A stretch of DNA of 8,449 bases from Bacteroidales bacterium. Its GTDB lineage: Bacteria > Bacteroidota > Bacteroidia > Bacteroidales > UBA7960. Under the pieces are notes generated by a model. It worked only from the letters and a program-made list of their open reading frames with translations. It was not told the origin of the DNA and ran no database searches. Of this stretch, positions 1-6,794 are shown in pieces. Position 1 is the first letter of the stretch. Each line of letters starts with the position of its first letter. The DNA lies in assembly GCA_007120675.1 (NCBI GenBank), contig SKNE01000005.1, forward strand, positions 1 through 8,449, in the 5' to 3' direction. The translations under genes and the position numbers were made by a program.

Positions 1-194
1 GAATGCAATACCACGCTGGCAAACATCAGGGGTTGCTGCTCCGATTCGTCCATCAGGCGACCCGAAACCTCCCCAATGGCAGGGGGCTCCCCCCCTCCAC
101 GCGATCCCTGGGGGGCCTCGGCGGCTGCCACCAAAACATGCAAGGGGGTTATTAACATAAAGACAAACAACATCAACGCACTTCGCTTAAACAT
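1..194 (-). CDS. Outer-membrane beta-barrel / TonB-receptor-like protein, N-terminal fragment
   Basis: The minus strand from the ATG at 194 is open for 64 codons to the window edge, so the C-terminal bulk is missing. It starts MFKRSALMLFVFMLITPLHV, a typical signal peptide: K/R-containing n-region, hydrophobic core, likely cleavage near an Ala-rich stretch at residues 22-27. A Gly-rich linker follows (about 30-35). From residue 40 the motif GEVSGRLMDES...QPLMFASVVL matches the first strands of a carboxypeptidase-regulatory-like domain, which in Bacteroidota sits in front of outer-membrane barrels. The Gly-rich linker plus this motif is most like the OMP_b-brl_3 group of TonB-dependent-receptor-like proteins, but a SusC-type receptor or another protein with this domain cannot be excluded. 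Purine-rich bases (AGAGAGAACAGAG) lie just upstream of the start. It is divergent from parE. The domain call is firm; the exact family is inferred. Confidence 0.8.
   Translation of the reverse strand, partial: MFKRSALMLFVFMLITPLHVLVAAAEAPQGSRGGGEPPAIGEVSGRLMDESEQQPLMFASVVLH
89..95. repeat. Seven-base C/G homopolymer near the start of the outer-membrane protein gene
   Basis: Seven consecutive C on the plus strand (G on the coding strand) fall in the Gly-rich linker at about residues 33-36. A one-base slip here would put nearly the whole protein out of frame. This makes it a possible slippage site, but seven bases is short and the tract may be only a by-product of Gly codons. Confidence 0.5.
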
Positions 195-237
195 ATCTCT
201 GTTCTCTCTAAAAGGGTTCTACAACTTATTCACTGGA

Positions 238-265
238 CCGGTGTGGCACCGGAAGAAAACACCGG
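238..265 (-). promoter_or_regulatory. Competing inverted repeats in the leader of the outer-membrane protein gene
   Basis: On the plus strand, CCGGTG at 238-243 can pair with CACCGG at 247-252 (three-base loop), or, as CCGGTGT at 238-244, with ACACCGG at 259-265 (14-base loop). The two pairings exclude each other because they share one arm. The element lies 44-71 nt upstream of the start codon at 194, where a 5' leader would be expected. A regulatory role (attenuation, translation control or an operator) is inference only; no T-run follows that would mark a simple terminator. Confidence 0.35.
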
Positions 266-411
266 CCACTGTCTGTTCGTCCGGCACGCACTAGTACTGA
301 CACATAAACACGTAAAAAGTTTAATGATCACAGGGGCTTGTCGCGCCTGCAGGCCTGGCTTTAACATAGATTAACGTTTGCATGGCGGGAAGGGGGAAGC
401 AGCTTATTTTG

Positions 412-419
412 TATCTTTG
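412..419 (+). promoter_or_regulatory. Bacteroidota-type -7 promoter element for parE
   Basis: TATCTTTG matches the Bacteroidota -7 consensus TAnnTTTG exactly. It ends 22 nt before the preferred parE start at 442, giving a leader of roughly 15 nt. A TTTG at 377-380 is too far upstream (31 nt gap) to be a normal -33 element, and no better one is seen. The element argues against translation starting at the upstream in-frame ATG at 382, which would lie before the transcript start. Confidence 0.6.
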
Positions 420-441
420 CCCCTTAGCAGATTCTATGGCG

Positions 442-2280
442 ATGGCAGAAAAGTATTCAGAAGATACCATACGTACGCTCGACTGGAAGGAGCATATCCG
501 TCTGCGGCCCGGCATGTATATCGGGAAGCTGGGAGACGGGGCGTCCCAGGACGATGGCATCTATGTGCTGATCAAGGAGGTGATTGACAATGCCGTGGAT
601 GAATTCATCATGGGCTTTGGAAAAACCATTGAGGTGACCATTGACGACAAACAGGTTTGTGTCCGTGACTACGGCCGAGGCATCCCCCTGGGTAAGGTGA
701 TCGATTGCGTGTCAAGGATCAATACCGGGGCCAAGTACGACAGCAAGGTGTTCAAAAAAACGGTGGGACTGAATGGGGTGGGCACCAAGGCGGTCAATGC
801 GCTGTCCAACTCCTTCCGGATCGAATCCATCCGTGAGGGTCAGGCCAAGGCGGCGGAGTTTGAACTGGGAAAGCTCATGAAGGAATATGAGGTCCGTGAG
901 AGCCCGGACAGGACCGGTACGGTGGTCACCTTCACGCCCGACGACACGATCTTTGGCAAGTTTCGTTTCATCGATGAATACATAGAGCAGCTGCTGTGGA
1001 ATTACGTCTTTCTGAACCGTGGACTCACCATCGTTTTCAACGGACGGCGTCTATATTCAAAAAACGGCCTGCTGGATCTGCTGAACCGCAACATCGACAC
1101 CCCTGTCTGCTATCCCATCATCCATATCCATGAGGACGAACTGGAGTTTGCATTCACCCACAGCACCAGCCAGTACAGTGAGGAGTATTACTCCTTTGTC
1201 AACGGACAGCATACCACCCAGGGCGGCACTCACCAGGCCGCATTCCGCGAAGCACTGAACAAGACCATCCGTGAGTTTTACAAAAAGGACTTTGATGCCA
1301 ACGACATCAAAACCTCCATCATGGTGGCCATGAGCATCAAGGTACAGGAGCCGGTATTTGAATCACAAACCAAAACCAAGCTGGGGTCGCAGCACATGGA
1401 ACCCGGGGGGCTCACCATACGTCATTACATTGGAGACATCCTCAAGCGGCGCCTGGATAATTACCTGCATATGCACCCCGAGGTGGCCGAGGCCCTGCTC
1501 AAGAAGATCCTTCAGTCGGAAAAAGACAGGAAGGACATGGCCAACATCAAAAAGCTGGCCAGGGAGCGGGTCAAAAAGGCCAGCCTGCATAACAAAAAGC
1601 TGCGCGACTGCCGGGTACACTACAATGACAATCACCCGCAGCGTCTCGACACCACCCTGTTTATCACCGAGGGAGACTCCGCCAGCGGCTCCATCACCAA
1701 GGCAAGGGATGTGAACACCCAGGCTGTATTCAGCCTGAAAGGCAAGCCGCTGAACAGTTATGGACTGACCAAGAAAATAGTTTATGAAAACGAGGAGTTC
1801 AACCTGCTGCAGGCCGCCCTCAACATTGAAGAGAGCCTGGAGAATCTGCGCTACAACAATGTGGTGATAGCCACCGACGCAGATGTGGACGGCATGCACA
1901 TACGGCTCCTCCTGCTCACTTTCTTCCTGCAGTTCTTCCCTGACCTGGTGCGCAACGGACACCTGTACATATTGCAAACACCCCTTTTCAGAGTGAGGAA
2001 CAAGAAGTCCACCCATTATTGTTATTCAGAACAGGAAAAGGGGGCAGCGTTGAAGTTGCTTGGCAGCGCGGCCGAGGTGACGCGCTTCAAGGGCCTGGGT
2101 GAGATATCCCCTGACGAGTTCAGCCATTTCATTGGGAAAAACATCCGCCTGGATCCGGTCATCCTGCGTAAGGACCTTAGCCTGACCGAAATACTCCGTT
2201 TTTATATGGGCAAGAACAGCCCTGAACGCCAGCAGTTCATCATCGAGAACCTGCGCCACGAACTGGATGCGGTGGAGTAG
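442..2280 (+). CDS. parE: DNA topoisomerase IV subunit B (type IIA topoisomerase ATPase/TOPRIM subunit)
   Basis: ATPase and TOPRIM subunit of topoisomerase IV, which with ParC decatenates and relaxes daughter chromosomes. From the ATG at 442 the protein has 612 residues, close to the usual Bacteroidota ParE length. GHKL ATPase motifs: EVIDNAVDE at 46-54 (N-box), DYGRGIP at 76-82, VGLNGVGTKAVNALS at 108-122. The transducer carries the ATP-contacting QTK at 309-311. The TOPRIM domain has EGDSASG at 410-416, DADVDG at 479-484 and KGLGE at 550-554, so the metal ligands E410, D479 and D481 are present. The N-terminus (MAEKYSEDTIRTLDWKEHIR) and C-terminus resemble Bacteroidota ParE rather than GyrB. 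An in-frame ATG at 436 is an equally possible start; the one at 382 is unlikely given the promoter at 412-419. No parC lies in the window. The next gene is convergent, with an 11-nt gap. Confidence 0.95.
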   Translation: MAEKYSEDTIRTLDWKEHIRLRPGMYIGKLGDGASQDDGIYVLIKEVIDNAVDEFIMGFGKTIEVTIDDKQVCVRDYGRGIPLGKVIDCVSRINTGAKYDSKVFKKTVGLNGVGTKAVNALSNSFRIESIREGQAKAAEFELGKLMKEYEVRESPDRTGTVVTFTPDDTIFGKFRFIDEYIEQLLWNYVFLNRGLTIVFNGRRLYSKNGLLDLLNRNIDTPVCYPIIHIHEDELEFAFTHSTSQYSEEYYSFVNGQHTTQGGTHQAAFREALNKTIREFYKKDFDANDIKTSIMVAMSIKVQEPVFESQTKTKLGSQHMEPGGLTIRHYIGDILKRRLDNYLHMHPEVAEALLKKILQSEKDRKDMANIKKLARERVKKASLHNKKLRDCRVHYNDNHPQRLDTTLFITEGDSASGSITKARDVNTQAVFSLKGKPLNSYGLTKKIVYENEEFNLLQAALNIEESLENLRYNNVVIATDADVDGMHIRLLLLTFFLQFFPDLVRNGHLYILQTPLFRVRNKKSTHYCYSEQEKGAALKLLGSAAEVTRFKGLGEISPDEFSHFIGKNIRLDPVILRKDLSLTEILRFYMGKNSPERQQFIIENLRHELDAVE

Positions 2281-2291
2281 CGCCCGTCAGG

Positions 2292-3080
2292 TCATCGTTC
2301 CATTCCCCAGTCTGCCCAAACCCTGAACTTATCCCGGAAGGCATCCAGCTCACAGCGAGGCATCACCACCGTCTCTTCTGCTTCCTGGTTGGGTAGCAGC
2401 TGACTCAGGTTGTCGCCTTTGGGACTGATCACCGCCGAATCGCCGGAATAAACGATCTGGTTGTTGTCTGCCCCGATGCGGTTCATTCCGATCACATACG
2501 CCTGATTTTCAAGGGCCCTGGCCATGAGAAGGATGCGCCAGACATGGCTGCGGGGGGCCGGCCAGTTGGCCACATTGATCATGCAGTCGTAGCCAAAACC
2601 GTCCGCTTCGCTATAGCTGTTCCGGTTCCATATGGGAAAACGCAAATCGTAACAGATCAGCGGCATGATCTTCCATCCTTTCAATTGAACCACCAGGCGC
2701 TTGCTACCCGGACTGTACTCTTTGTTCTCTCCCGCAAAGGTGAACAGGTGGCGCTTGTCGTAATGGGCATAATGGCCGTCGGGAGGCATCCATATCAGGC
2801 GGTTATAGTACTGACCTTTTTCCTTGATGACGATGCTGCCCGTGAGCACAAACTGTCCCGCAGCCGCCTTCTCCTGCATCCACTGCATGGTCTTTCCTTC
2901 CATGGGCTCAGCCACGGTGCGGGGCTCCTGGGTGAACCCGGTGGTAAAGGTTTCGGGCAGCACAACGAGATCGGGAGCGGAGTCAATGGGCGCCAGTTTT
3001 TCTGAGAACATCGCCAGGTTCCTGTCAATGTCTTCCCAGAACAAAGGGGTCTGGACCAGGTGAACTTTCAGATGTTGCAT
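2292..3080 (-). CDS. yafV: Omega-amidase, carbon-nitrogen hydrolase (nitrilase) superfamily, YafV/Nit2 type
   Basis: Probable cytoplasmic omega-amidase that hydrolyses alpha-ketoglutaramate (or alpha-ketosuccinamate) to the 2-oxo acid and ammonia. The 262-residue protein is close to E. coli YafV in length and motifs. The nitrilase triad is visible: E43 in VVLPETFTTGF, K109 in HYDKRHLF, C143 in PLICYDLRFP. E118 in the GEN segment and the NVANWPAPRS stretch (169-178) are further marks of this subfamily. The ATG at 3080 lies inside the end of the upstream aminotransferase gene (13-nt overlap), so translation is probably coupled. No other start is plausible, because family similarity begins within a few residues (LKVHLVQTPLFWED). 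The pairing supports omega-amidase over other nitrilase activities. The substrate is inferred from family and neighbour. Confidence 0.92.
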   Translation of the reverse strand: MQHLKVHLVQTPLFWEDIDRNLAMFSEKLAPIDSAPDLVVLPETFTTGFTQEPRTVAEPMEGKTMQWMQEKAAAGQFVLTGSIVIKEKGQYYNRLIWMPPDGHYAHYDKRHLFTFAGENKEYSPGSKRLVVQLKGWKIMPLICYDLRFPIWNRNSYSEADGFGYDCMINVANWPAPRSHVWRILLMARALENQAYVIGMNRIGADNNQIVYSGDSAVISPKGDNLSQLLPNQEAEETVVMPRCELDAFRDKFRVWADWGMER

Positions 3081-4225
3081 AAGATGTCTGCAGCTTTTTT
3101 AAGGGTTTCCTCCGACTTGGCAAAACAGAACCTCAACAGGTGGTCGTTGTGCCCCTTATTGTAAAACGAAGCGGTGGGTACGGCCGCCAGCTTATGCTCC
3201 TTCACAAGCCACCTGGCAAAGTCCATCTCCTCCTCGTCGCTGACGGCACTGTAGTCCAGCAGCTGAAAATAGGTGCCCCCTGCAGGGGTGTAGGTGAATC
3301 TTGAAGCCTCAACGGCCTGGAGGAAATAATCCCTTTTGGTTTGGAAAAAGGGACCAAGTCCCTCATAATGCCCAGGATCCTGCAAAAACTCAGCCAGGGC
3401 ATGCTGTATGGGGGCATTGGCGCAAAAGACCATGAACTGATGGGTCTTCCTGAATTCGGTCATCAGGTTGGCCGGGGCGACCACGTAGCCGGTTTTCCAT
3501 CCGGTGGCATGGAAAGTTTTCCCGAAAGAGCAGCATACCAAGCTCCTCTGGGCCAGTCCGGGGTAGCGGCAGACACTCTCGTGCTGTTGCTCGTCGAATA
3601 GGATGTGTTCATACACTTCATCGCTTAACACGATGATGCCCGAGTTGTTGACAAGCCGCTCCAGCTGAAGCAGGTCCTCCTTTTTGAGGAGGCTGCCGGT
3701 GGGGTTGTGGGGACTGTTAATGATGATCATCCTGGTGCGGTTGCTGACCAGCCGCTTCACCTCTTCCCAGTCAACCGAAAAATCCGGTGCCTTCAGCTTG
3801 CAGGTGATCGCCACACCCCCATTGAGCTTGACAGCCGGAATATAGCTGTCATAGGCCGGTTCAAATACGATCACCTCGTCCTCCTCCTTTACAAAGGCAG
3901 TGATGGCTGCATAGATACCCTGGGTGGCTCCGGCGGTGACGGTGATCTCCTGCTGGGGATCGTAGCTGGCGCCGTAGAGCCGCTCCGTCTTCACAGCGAT
4001 GGCTTCGCGCAGGGCAGGGACACCCGGCATGGGCGCATACTGATTATGCCCTTTACGCATATGCTTGGCGACCAGTTCGATCAAAACAGGCGACACCGCA
4101 AAATCAGGGAATCCCTGCGACAGGTTGATGGCCTCATGTTCACGGGCCAGCTGTGTCATGACCGCAAAGATGGAGATGCCCGTATTGGGTAATTTGGTGC
4201 TTATGCTATCGGGGAAATGCATCAT
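3068..4225 (-). CDS. ybdL: PLP-dependent aminotransferase class I/II, methionine/glutamine aminotransferase (YbdL/KAT-like)
   Basis: Fold-type I PLP aminotransferase, 385 residues (E. coli YbdL has 386), and very like YbdL across its length. Visible motifs: INLSQGFPDF at 33-42, NQYAPMPGVPALREAI at 61-76 (Y63 contacts the cofactor), NSPHNPTG at 170-177, SDEVYEH at 201-207, PLP lysine K236 in SFGKTFHATGWK, and carboxylate-binding R365 in HLLRFCFAK. YbdL prefers methionine and aromatic or histidine-type amino acids; relatives of the KAT/glutamine transaminase K group use glutamine with 4-methylthio-2-oxobutyrate, completing methionine salvage and releasing alpha-ketoglutaramate. The overlapping downstream omega-amidase removes that product, so a glutamine-transaminase/omega-amidase pathway is the natural reading. 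The start is uncertain between adjacent ATGs at 4225 and 4222. No convincing TAnnTTTG element was found upstream. Substrate preference is inferred. Confidence 0.93.
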   Translation of the reverse strand: MMHFPDSISTKLPNTGISIFAVMTQLAREHEAINLSQGFPDFAVSPVLIELVAKHMRKGHNQYAPMPGVPALREAIAVKTERLYGASYDPQQEITVTAGATQGIYAAITAFVKEEDEVIVFEPAYDSYIPAVKLNGGVAITCKLKAPDFSVDWEEVKRLVSNRTRMIIINSPHNPTGSLLKKEDLLQLERLVNNSGIIVLSDEVYEHILFDEQQHESVCRYPGLAQRSLVCCSFGKTFHATGWKTGYVVAPANLMTEFRKTHQFMVFCANAPIQHALAEFLQDPGHYEGLGPFFQTKRDYFLQAVEASRFTYTPAGGTYFQLLDYSAVSDEEEMDFARWLVKEHKLAAVPTASFYNKGHNDHLLRFCFAKSEETLKKAADILCNI

Positions 4226-4298
4226 AAAGGCAGGATTTACAAATCAGCTATGGGAAATCGGCTATCTTGGATAAAGCGATAAATACGGCGAAAAATTG

Positions 4299-4306
4299 TA
4301 CTTTTG
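4299..4306 (+). promoter_or_regulatory. Bacteroidota-type -7 promoter element for pgk
   Basis: TACTTTTG fits TAnnTTTG and lies 63 nt upstream of the pgk start at 4370, which would give a leader of about 55-60 nt. It sits in the 144-nt divergent gap between the aminotransferase gene and pgk. No good -33 TTTG is seen at the usual spacing. An in-frame ATG at 4304 overlaps the element and so cannot be the pgk start if this promoter is used. Confidence 0.55.
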
Positions 4307-4369
4307 CCCATTGGCAGAGTCACAAATTTAGTCATTTTTTTCACTGTCCCAACCAAAAGAAACAAAGCA

Positions 4370-5560
4370 ATGAAGACCATAGACAACATCCAGTTTGACA
4401 ATCGGCGGGCATTGATCCGTGTGGATTTCAATGTGCCCCTGAACGATCAGATGCAGATCACCGATGACTCGCGCATGCGCGCCGCAGTGCCCACCATCCG
4501 GAAGATTCTCGGCGATGGTGGATCGGTCATCCTGATGTCGCACCTGGGTCGTCCGAAAGAGGGTCCGGAGGACCGTTTCTCCTTGCGCCACCTGCGCGAC
4601 CACCTGTCCAGGCTCCTGGACACAGAAGTGCTCTTTGCACCGGACTGTATAGGTGAAGAGGCTTACAGGCTGGCCGATTCTCTGAAAGCCGGCCAGGTGC
4701 TGCTGCTGGAAAACCTGCGTTTCTACAAAGAGGAGACAAAGGGAGATGAGGAGTTTGCCCGCAAATTATCCCGCCTGGCCGACATCTATGTGAATGATGC
4801 CTTTGGCACAGCCCACAGGGCCCACGCTTCCACCACCATTGTGGCCAGGTTTTTTCCGGAGAACAAAGTTTTTGGGTACATCATGGCCAACGAGCTGGAA
4901 AGCATCGGGAAGGTGCTCCACGATACCGAAAGGCCCTATGTGGCCGTCATCGGGGGTGCCAAGGTCAGCACCAAGATCGACATCATTGACAACCTGCTGG
5001 ATAAGGCCGATGAGCTCATCATTGGCGGGGGGATGATGTTTACCTTCATCCGTGCCCAGGGCGGCAAGATCGGCCAGAGCCTTTGCGAAGAAGATTACCT
5101 TGACACAGCCCGCAAGATCATGGCTTCTGCCCGGGAAAAGGGGGTTAAGATGCATATCCCCGTGGACGCCCTGGCGGCGGAAAGCTTCAGCAATGACGCG
5201 TCCCATCGCCAGGTGGCGGCGGACAATATTCCGGACGGCTGGCTCGGGCTGGACATTGGTCCTGAAAGCATAAAAAAATTCAGTGCCGTGATAGAGCAAG
5301 CCAAAACCATCCTGTGGAACGGTCCCATGGGGGTATTCGAGATGAGCCACTTCGCCGGCGGAACCAAAGCCATCGCCGATGCCATGGCCGCAGCCACCAG
5401 CAAAGGGGCTTTCTCCCTGGTGGGTGGTGGCGACTCAGTGGCCGCCATCAACCAATTCCAAATGCAGGATAAGGTGAGCTATGTGAGTACAGGTGGTGGT
5501 GCCTTGCTGGAGTACATGGAAGGAAAAACACTTCCGGGAGTAAAGGCGATCAACGATTAG
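4370..5560 (+). CDS. pgk: Phosphoglycerate kinase
   Basis: Cytoplasmic glycolytic enzyme that transfers phosphate from 1,3-bisphosphoglycerate to ADP, giving ATP and 3-phosphoglycerate (reversed in gluconeogenesis). The 396 residues match the normal bacterial length. N-domain substrate motifs: RVDFNVP at 17-23, SHLGRPKE at 57-64, ENLRFY at 114-119, NDAFGTAHRAHAS at 142-154. C-domain nucleotide motifs: GGAKVSTKI at 195-203, NGPMGVFE at 317-324, GGGDS at 352-356, STGGGA at 373-378. The start at 4370 gives the family N-terminus (MKTIDNIQFDNRRALIRVDF); the longer open frame to 4304 adds residues unlike any PGK and runs into the promoter element. The last 11 nt overlap the end of the convergent receiver-domain gene. 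Nothing in the protein looks altered. It stands alone, with no gapA or other glycolytic gene in the window. Confidence 0.97.
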   Translation: MKTIDNIQFDNRRALIRVDFNVPLNDQMQITDDSRMRAAVPTIRKILGDGGSVILMSHLGRPKEGPEDRFSLRHLRDHLSRLLDTEVLFAPDCIGEEAYRLADSLKAGQVLLLENLRFYKEETKGDEEFARKLSRLADIYVNDAFGTAHRAHASTTIVARFFPENKVFGYIMANELESIGKVLHDTERPYVAVIGGAKVSTKIDIIDNLLDKADELIIGGGMMFTFIRAQGGKIGQSLCEEDYLDTARKIMASAREKGVKMHIPVDALAAESFSNDASHRQVAADNIPDGWLGLDIGPESIKKFSAVIEQAKTILWNGPMGVFEMSHFAGGTKAIADAMAAATSKGAFSLVGGGDSVAAINQFQMQDKVSYVSTGGGALLEYMEGKTLPGVKAIND

Positions 5561-6554
5561 CTGCCTCTTTGATCAATTTGCCTATCAGGGCCAACAGTTT
5601 ATCCTCATCAATTGGCTTGGGAAGGAAGCCATCCATCCCGGCATCTGCAAAACGTTGCTGGTCATCGGGCTCCACATAGCCTGATATGGCCAGTATGGGG
5701 GTGTATACCGGTTCACCCTCTTCGATCTTCCTGATTCGACGTGAGGCTTCAAAACCGTTCATCCTGGGCATTTGACCGTCCATGATGATTAGATCGTATT
5801 TCTTCGTGGCATAGAGGTCCATGGCGACCAGTCCGTCGGAAGCTGTATCCACCTCCCACCCCTTGGAGCGAAGGAAGCCGGCCAGGTAAAGCTGGCTGAT
5901 CATATCGTCTTCCACCACAAGCAGCCGGATCGCTCTTCCAGAAACGTAATCCCTTGCTTCCTTGTCAGATACGGTGTGTAGATCCACGCCAAGCAGGGGG
6001 ATGCTAAATGACAGTCGATAGGCACGTCCCGTGTGTCCAGCAAAAGAGAAGCTGCCGCCCATCAGCCTGATAAGTCCATCTGCCTGGGGTGCAAGGAGGC
6101 CATCCCCGGTTTCTGCGGCGGACATGGCCGTATTTTGTGGCGCTTTGCCTCCAAGAACGGTTGGATCGTTTACCGGGTTGGCGGCCGGCTCGCCTTCCAG
6201 GATAAAAACGATCATATCGTCTCCTCCTTCCAGGCGGGCAAGCTCTGTGCGCAAGCTCATGCCGGCACCGGGTGCAAGCTGATCCCTCAACTGGTGAAAA
6301 AGGCTTGCAAGCACTTTATACAACACCTTTTTATCTGCGTATACAGAAAGCGGACAATCGCTGCCGATCTCTTTACTAATGGGACAGTCCCCCAAGTGTC
6401 CTTCTGGGCTGATACGGGCGATGCAATGATCCAGGTAGGGATCCAGCAGGATCTCATCATAAATCAACTGGCCGGAATCGCCCGGGTGTTTCCCCGGACG
6501 AATGTTGTCGTGATCCTTCCCGGGTGCCTGATCTGATTGGTGACCTATATCCAT
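5550..6554 (-). CDS. Response-regulator receiver protein with degenerate histidine-kinase-like N-terminal region
   Basis: Taken from the ATG at 6554 the protein has 334 residues. The C-terminal part (about 209-334) is an intact receiver domain: acidic E215-D216-D217, phosphoacceptor D259 in DLIIMDGQMPRMNG, S291 in the T/S position, K313 in LPKP. This ends like the receivers of hybrid kinases. Residues about 31-188 look like the core of a histidine-kinase ATPase domain: SVYADKKVLYKVLASLF resembles the strand and helix before the N-box, and LIRLMGGSFSF...YRLSFSIPLL resembles its last strands. The N-box Asn, the DxGxG box and the GTGLGL box are not recognisable, and no H-box is seen, so kinase activity is unlikely. 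It may be a decayed hybrid-kinase remnant or a pseudokinase-receiver signalling protein. The start is uncertain; the frame stays open to 6743, with further ATGs at 6623 and 6593. There is no DNA-binding output domain and no partner kinase nearby. Confidence 0.75.
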   Translation of the reverse strand: MDIGHQSDQAPGKDHDNIRPGKHPGDSGQLIYDEILLDPYLDHCIARISPEGHLGDCPISKEIGSDCPLSVYADKKVLYKVLASLFHQLRDQLAPGAGMSLRTELARLEGGDDMIVFILEGEPAANPVNDPTVLGGKAPQNTAMSAAETGDGLLAPQADGLIRLMGGSFSFAGHTGRAYRLSFSIPLLGVDLHTVSDKEARDYVSGRAIRLLVVEDDMISQLYLAGFLRSKGWEVDTASDGLVAMDLYATKKYDLIIMDGQMPRMNGFEASRRIRKIEEGEPVYTPILAISGYVEPDDQQRFADAGMDGFLPKPIDEDKLLALIGKLIKEAANR

Positions 6555-6794
6555 TGTATATGGGAATAATTTTTTCGGTTGAACCGGCCATTGCATTCGC
6601 TGCTTTGACCATGATGTCCCTTCCATGTGGAGGTTAAGTGCATGACGGCAAACCGTACTGCAGCCAGATACCTGGTGGCCCGTTACCTGGCAACCACCCA
6701 ACCGATGCCCTTCATCTGTGAGCCAGCCAACCGCGGCCCACAAAAGCTATACAGGTGACGAGGCAGAAAGGGCACCGCCGGTTTTTTCAGCCTC
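6555..6794. other. Intergenic region with no convincing gene
   Basis: These 240 nt separate the SusD-like gene from the receiver-domain gene, both on the minus strand. Open frames crossing it show no recognisable domain and no TAnnTTTG element was found on the minus strand. The minus strand holds a repeated CCAGGTA (around 6670-6690) and a GGTGG...CCACC pair, but no clear terminator for the SusD-like gene. The last part next to 6554 is AT-rich, as expected of a leader for the receiver gene. Confidence 0.5.

Noticed and set aside
345..354. Perfect palindrome GCCTGCAGGC in the parE upstream region
   Set aside because: A 10-bp palindrome in GC-rich DNA is easily chance and has no second copy nearby to suggest an operator.
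382..441. N-terminal extension of parE from the ATG at 382
   Set aside because: The extra residues have no counterpart in ParE and the TATCTTTG element at 412-419 would lie inside the coding region; the family N-terminus begins at 442.
1363..2016. 217-residue open frame antisense to parE
   Set aside because: It lies wholly within the conserved parE frame, has no recognisable domain, and is typical of the antisense frames of GC-rich genes.
2281..2291. Terminator between parE and the omega-amidase gene
   Set aside because: The gap is only 11 nt and contains no stem or T-run.
4238..4260. Promoter for the aminotransferase gene around the minus-strand TTTG near 4240
   Set aside because: The TTTG is not preceded by TA at the required two-base spacing, so the -7 consensus is not met.
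4304..4369. N-terminal extension of pgk from the ATG at 4304
   Set aside because: It overlaps the TACTTTTG promoter element and adds residues unlike any phosphoglycerate kinase.
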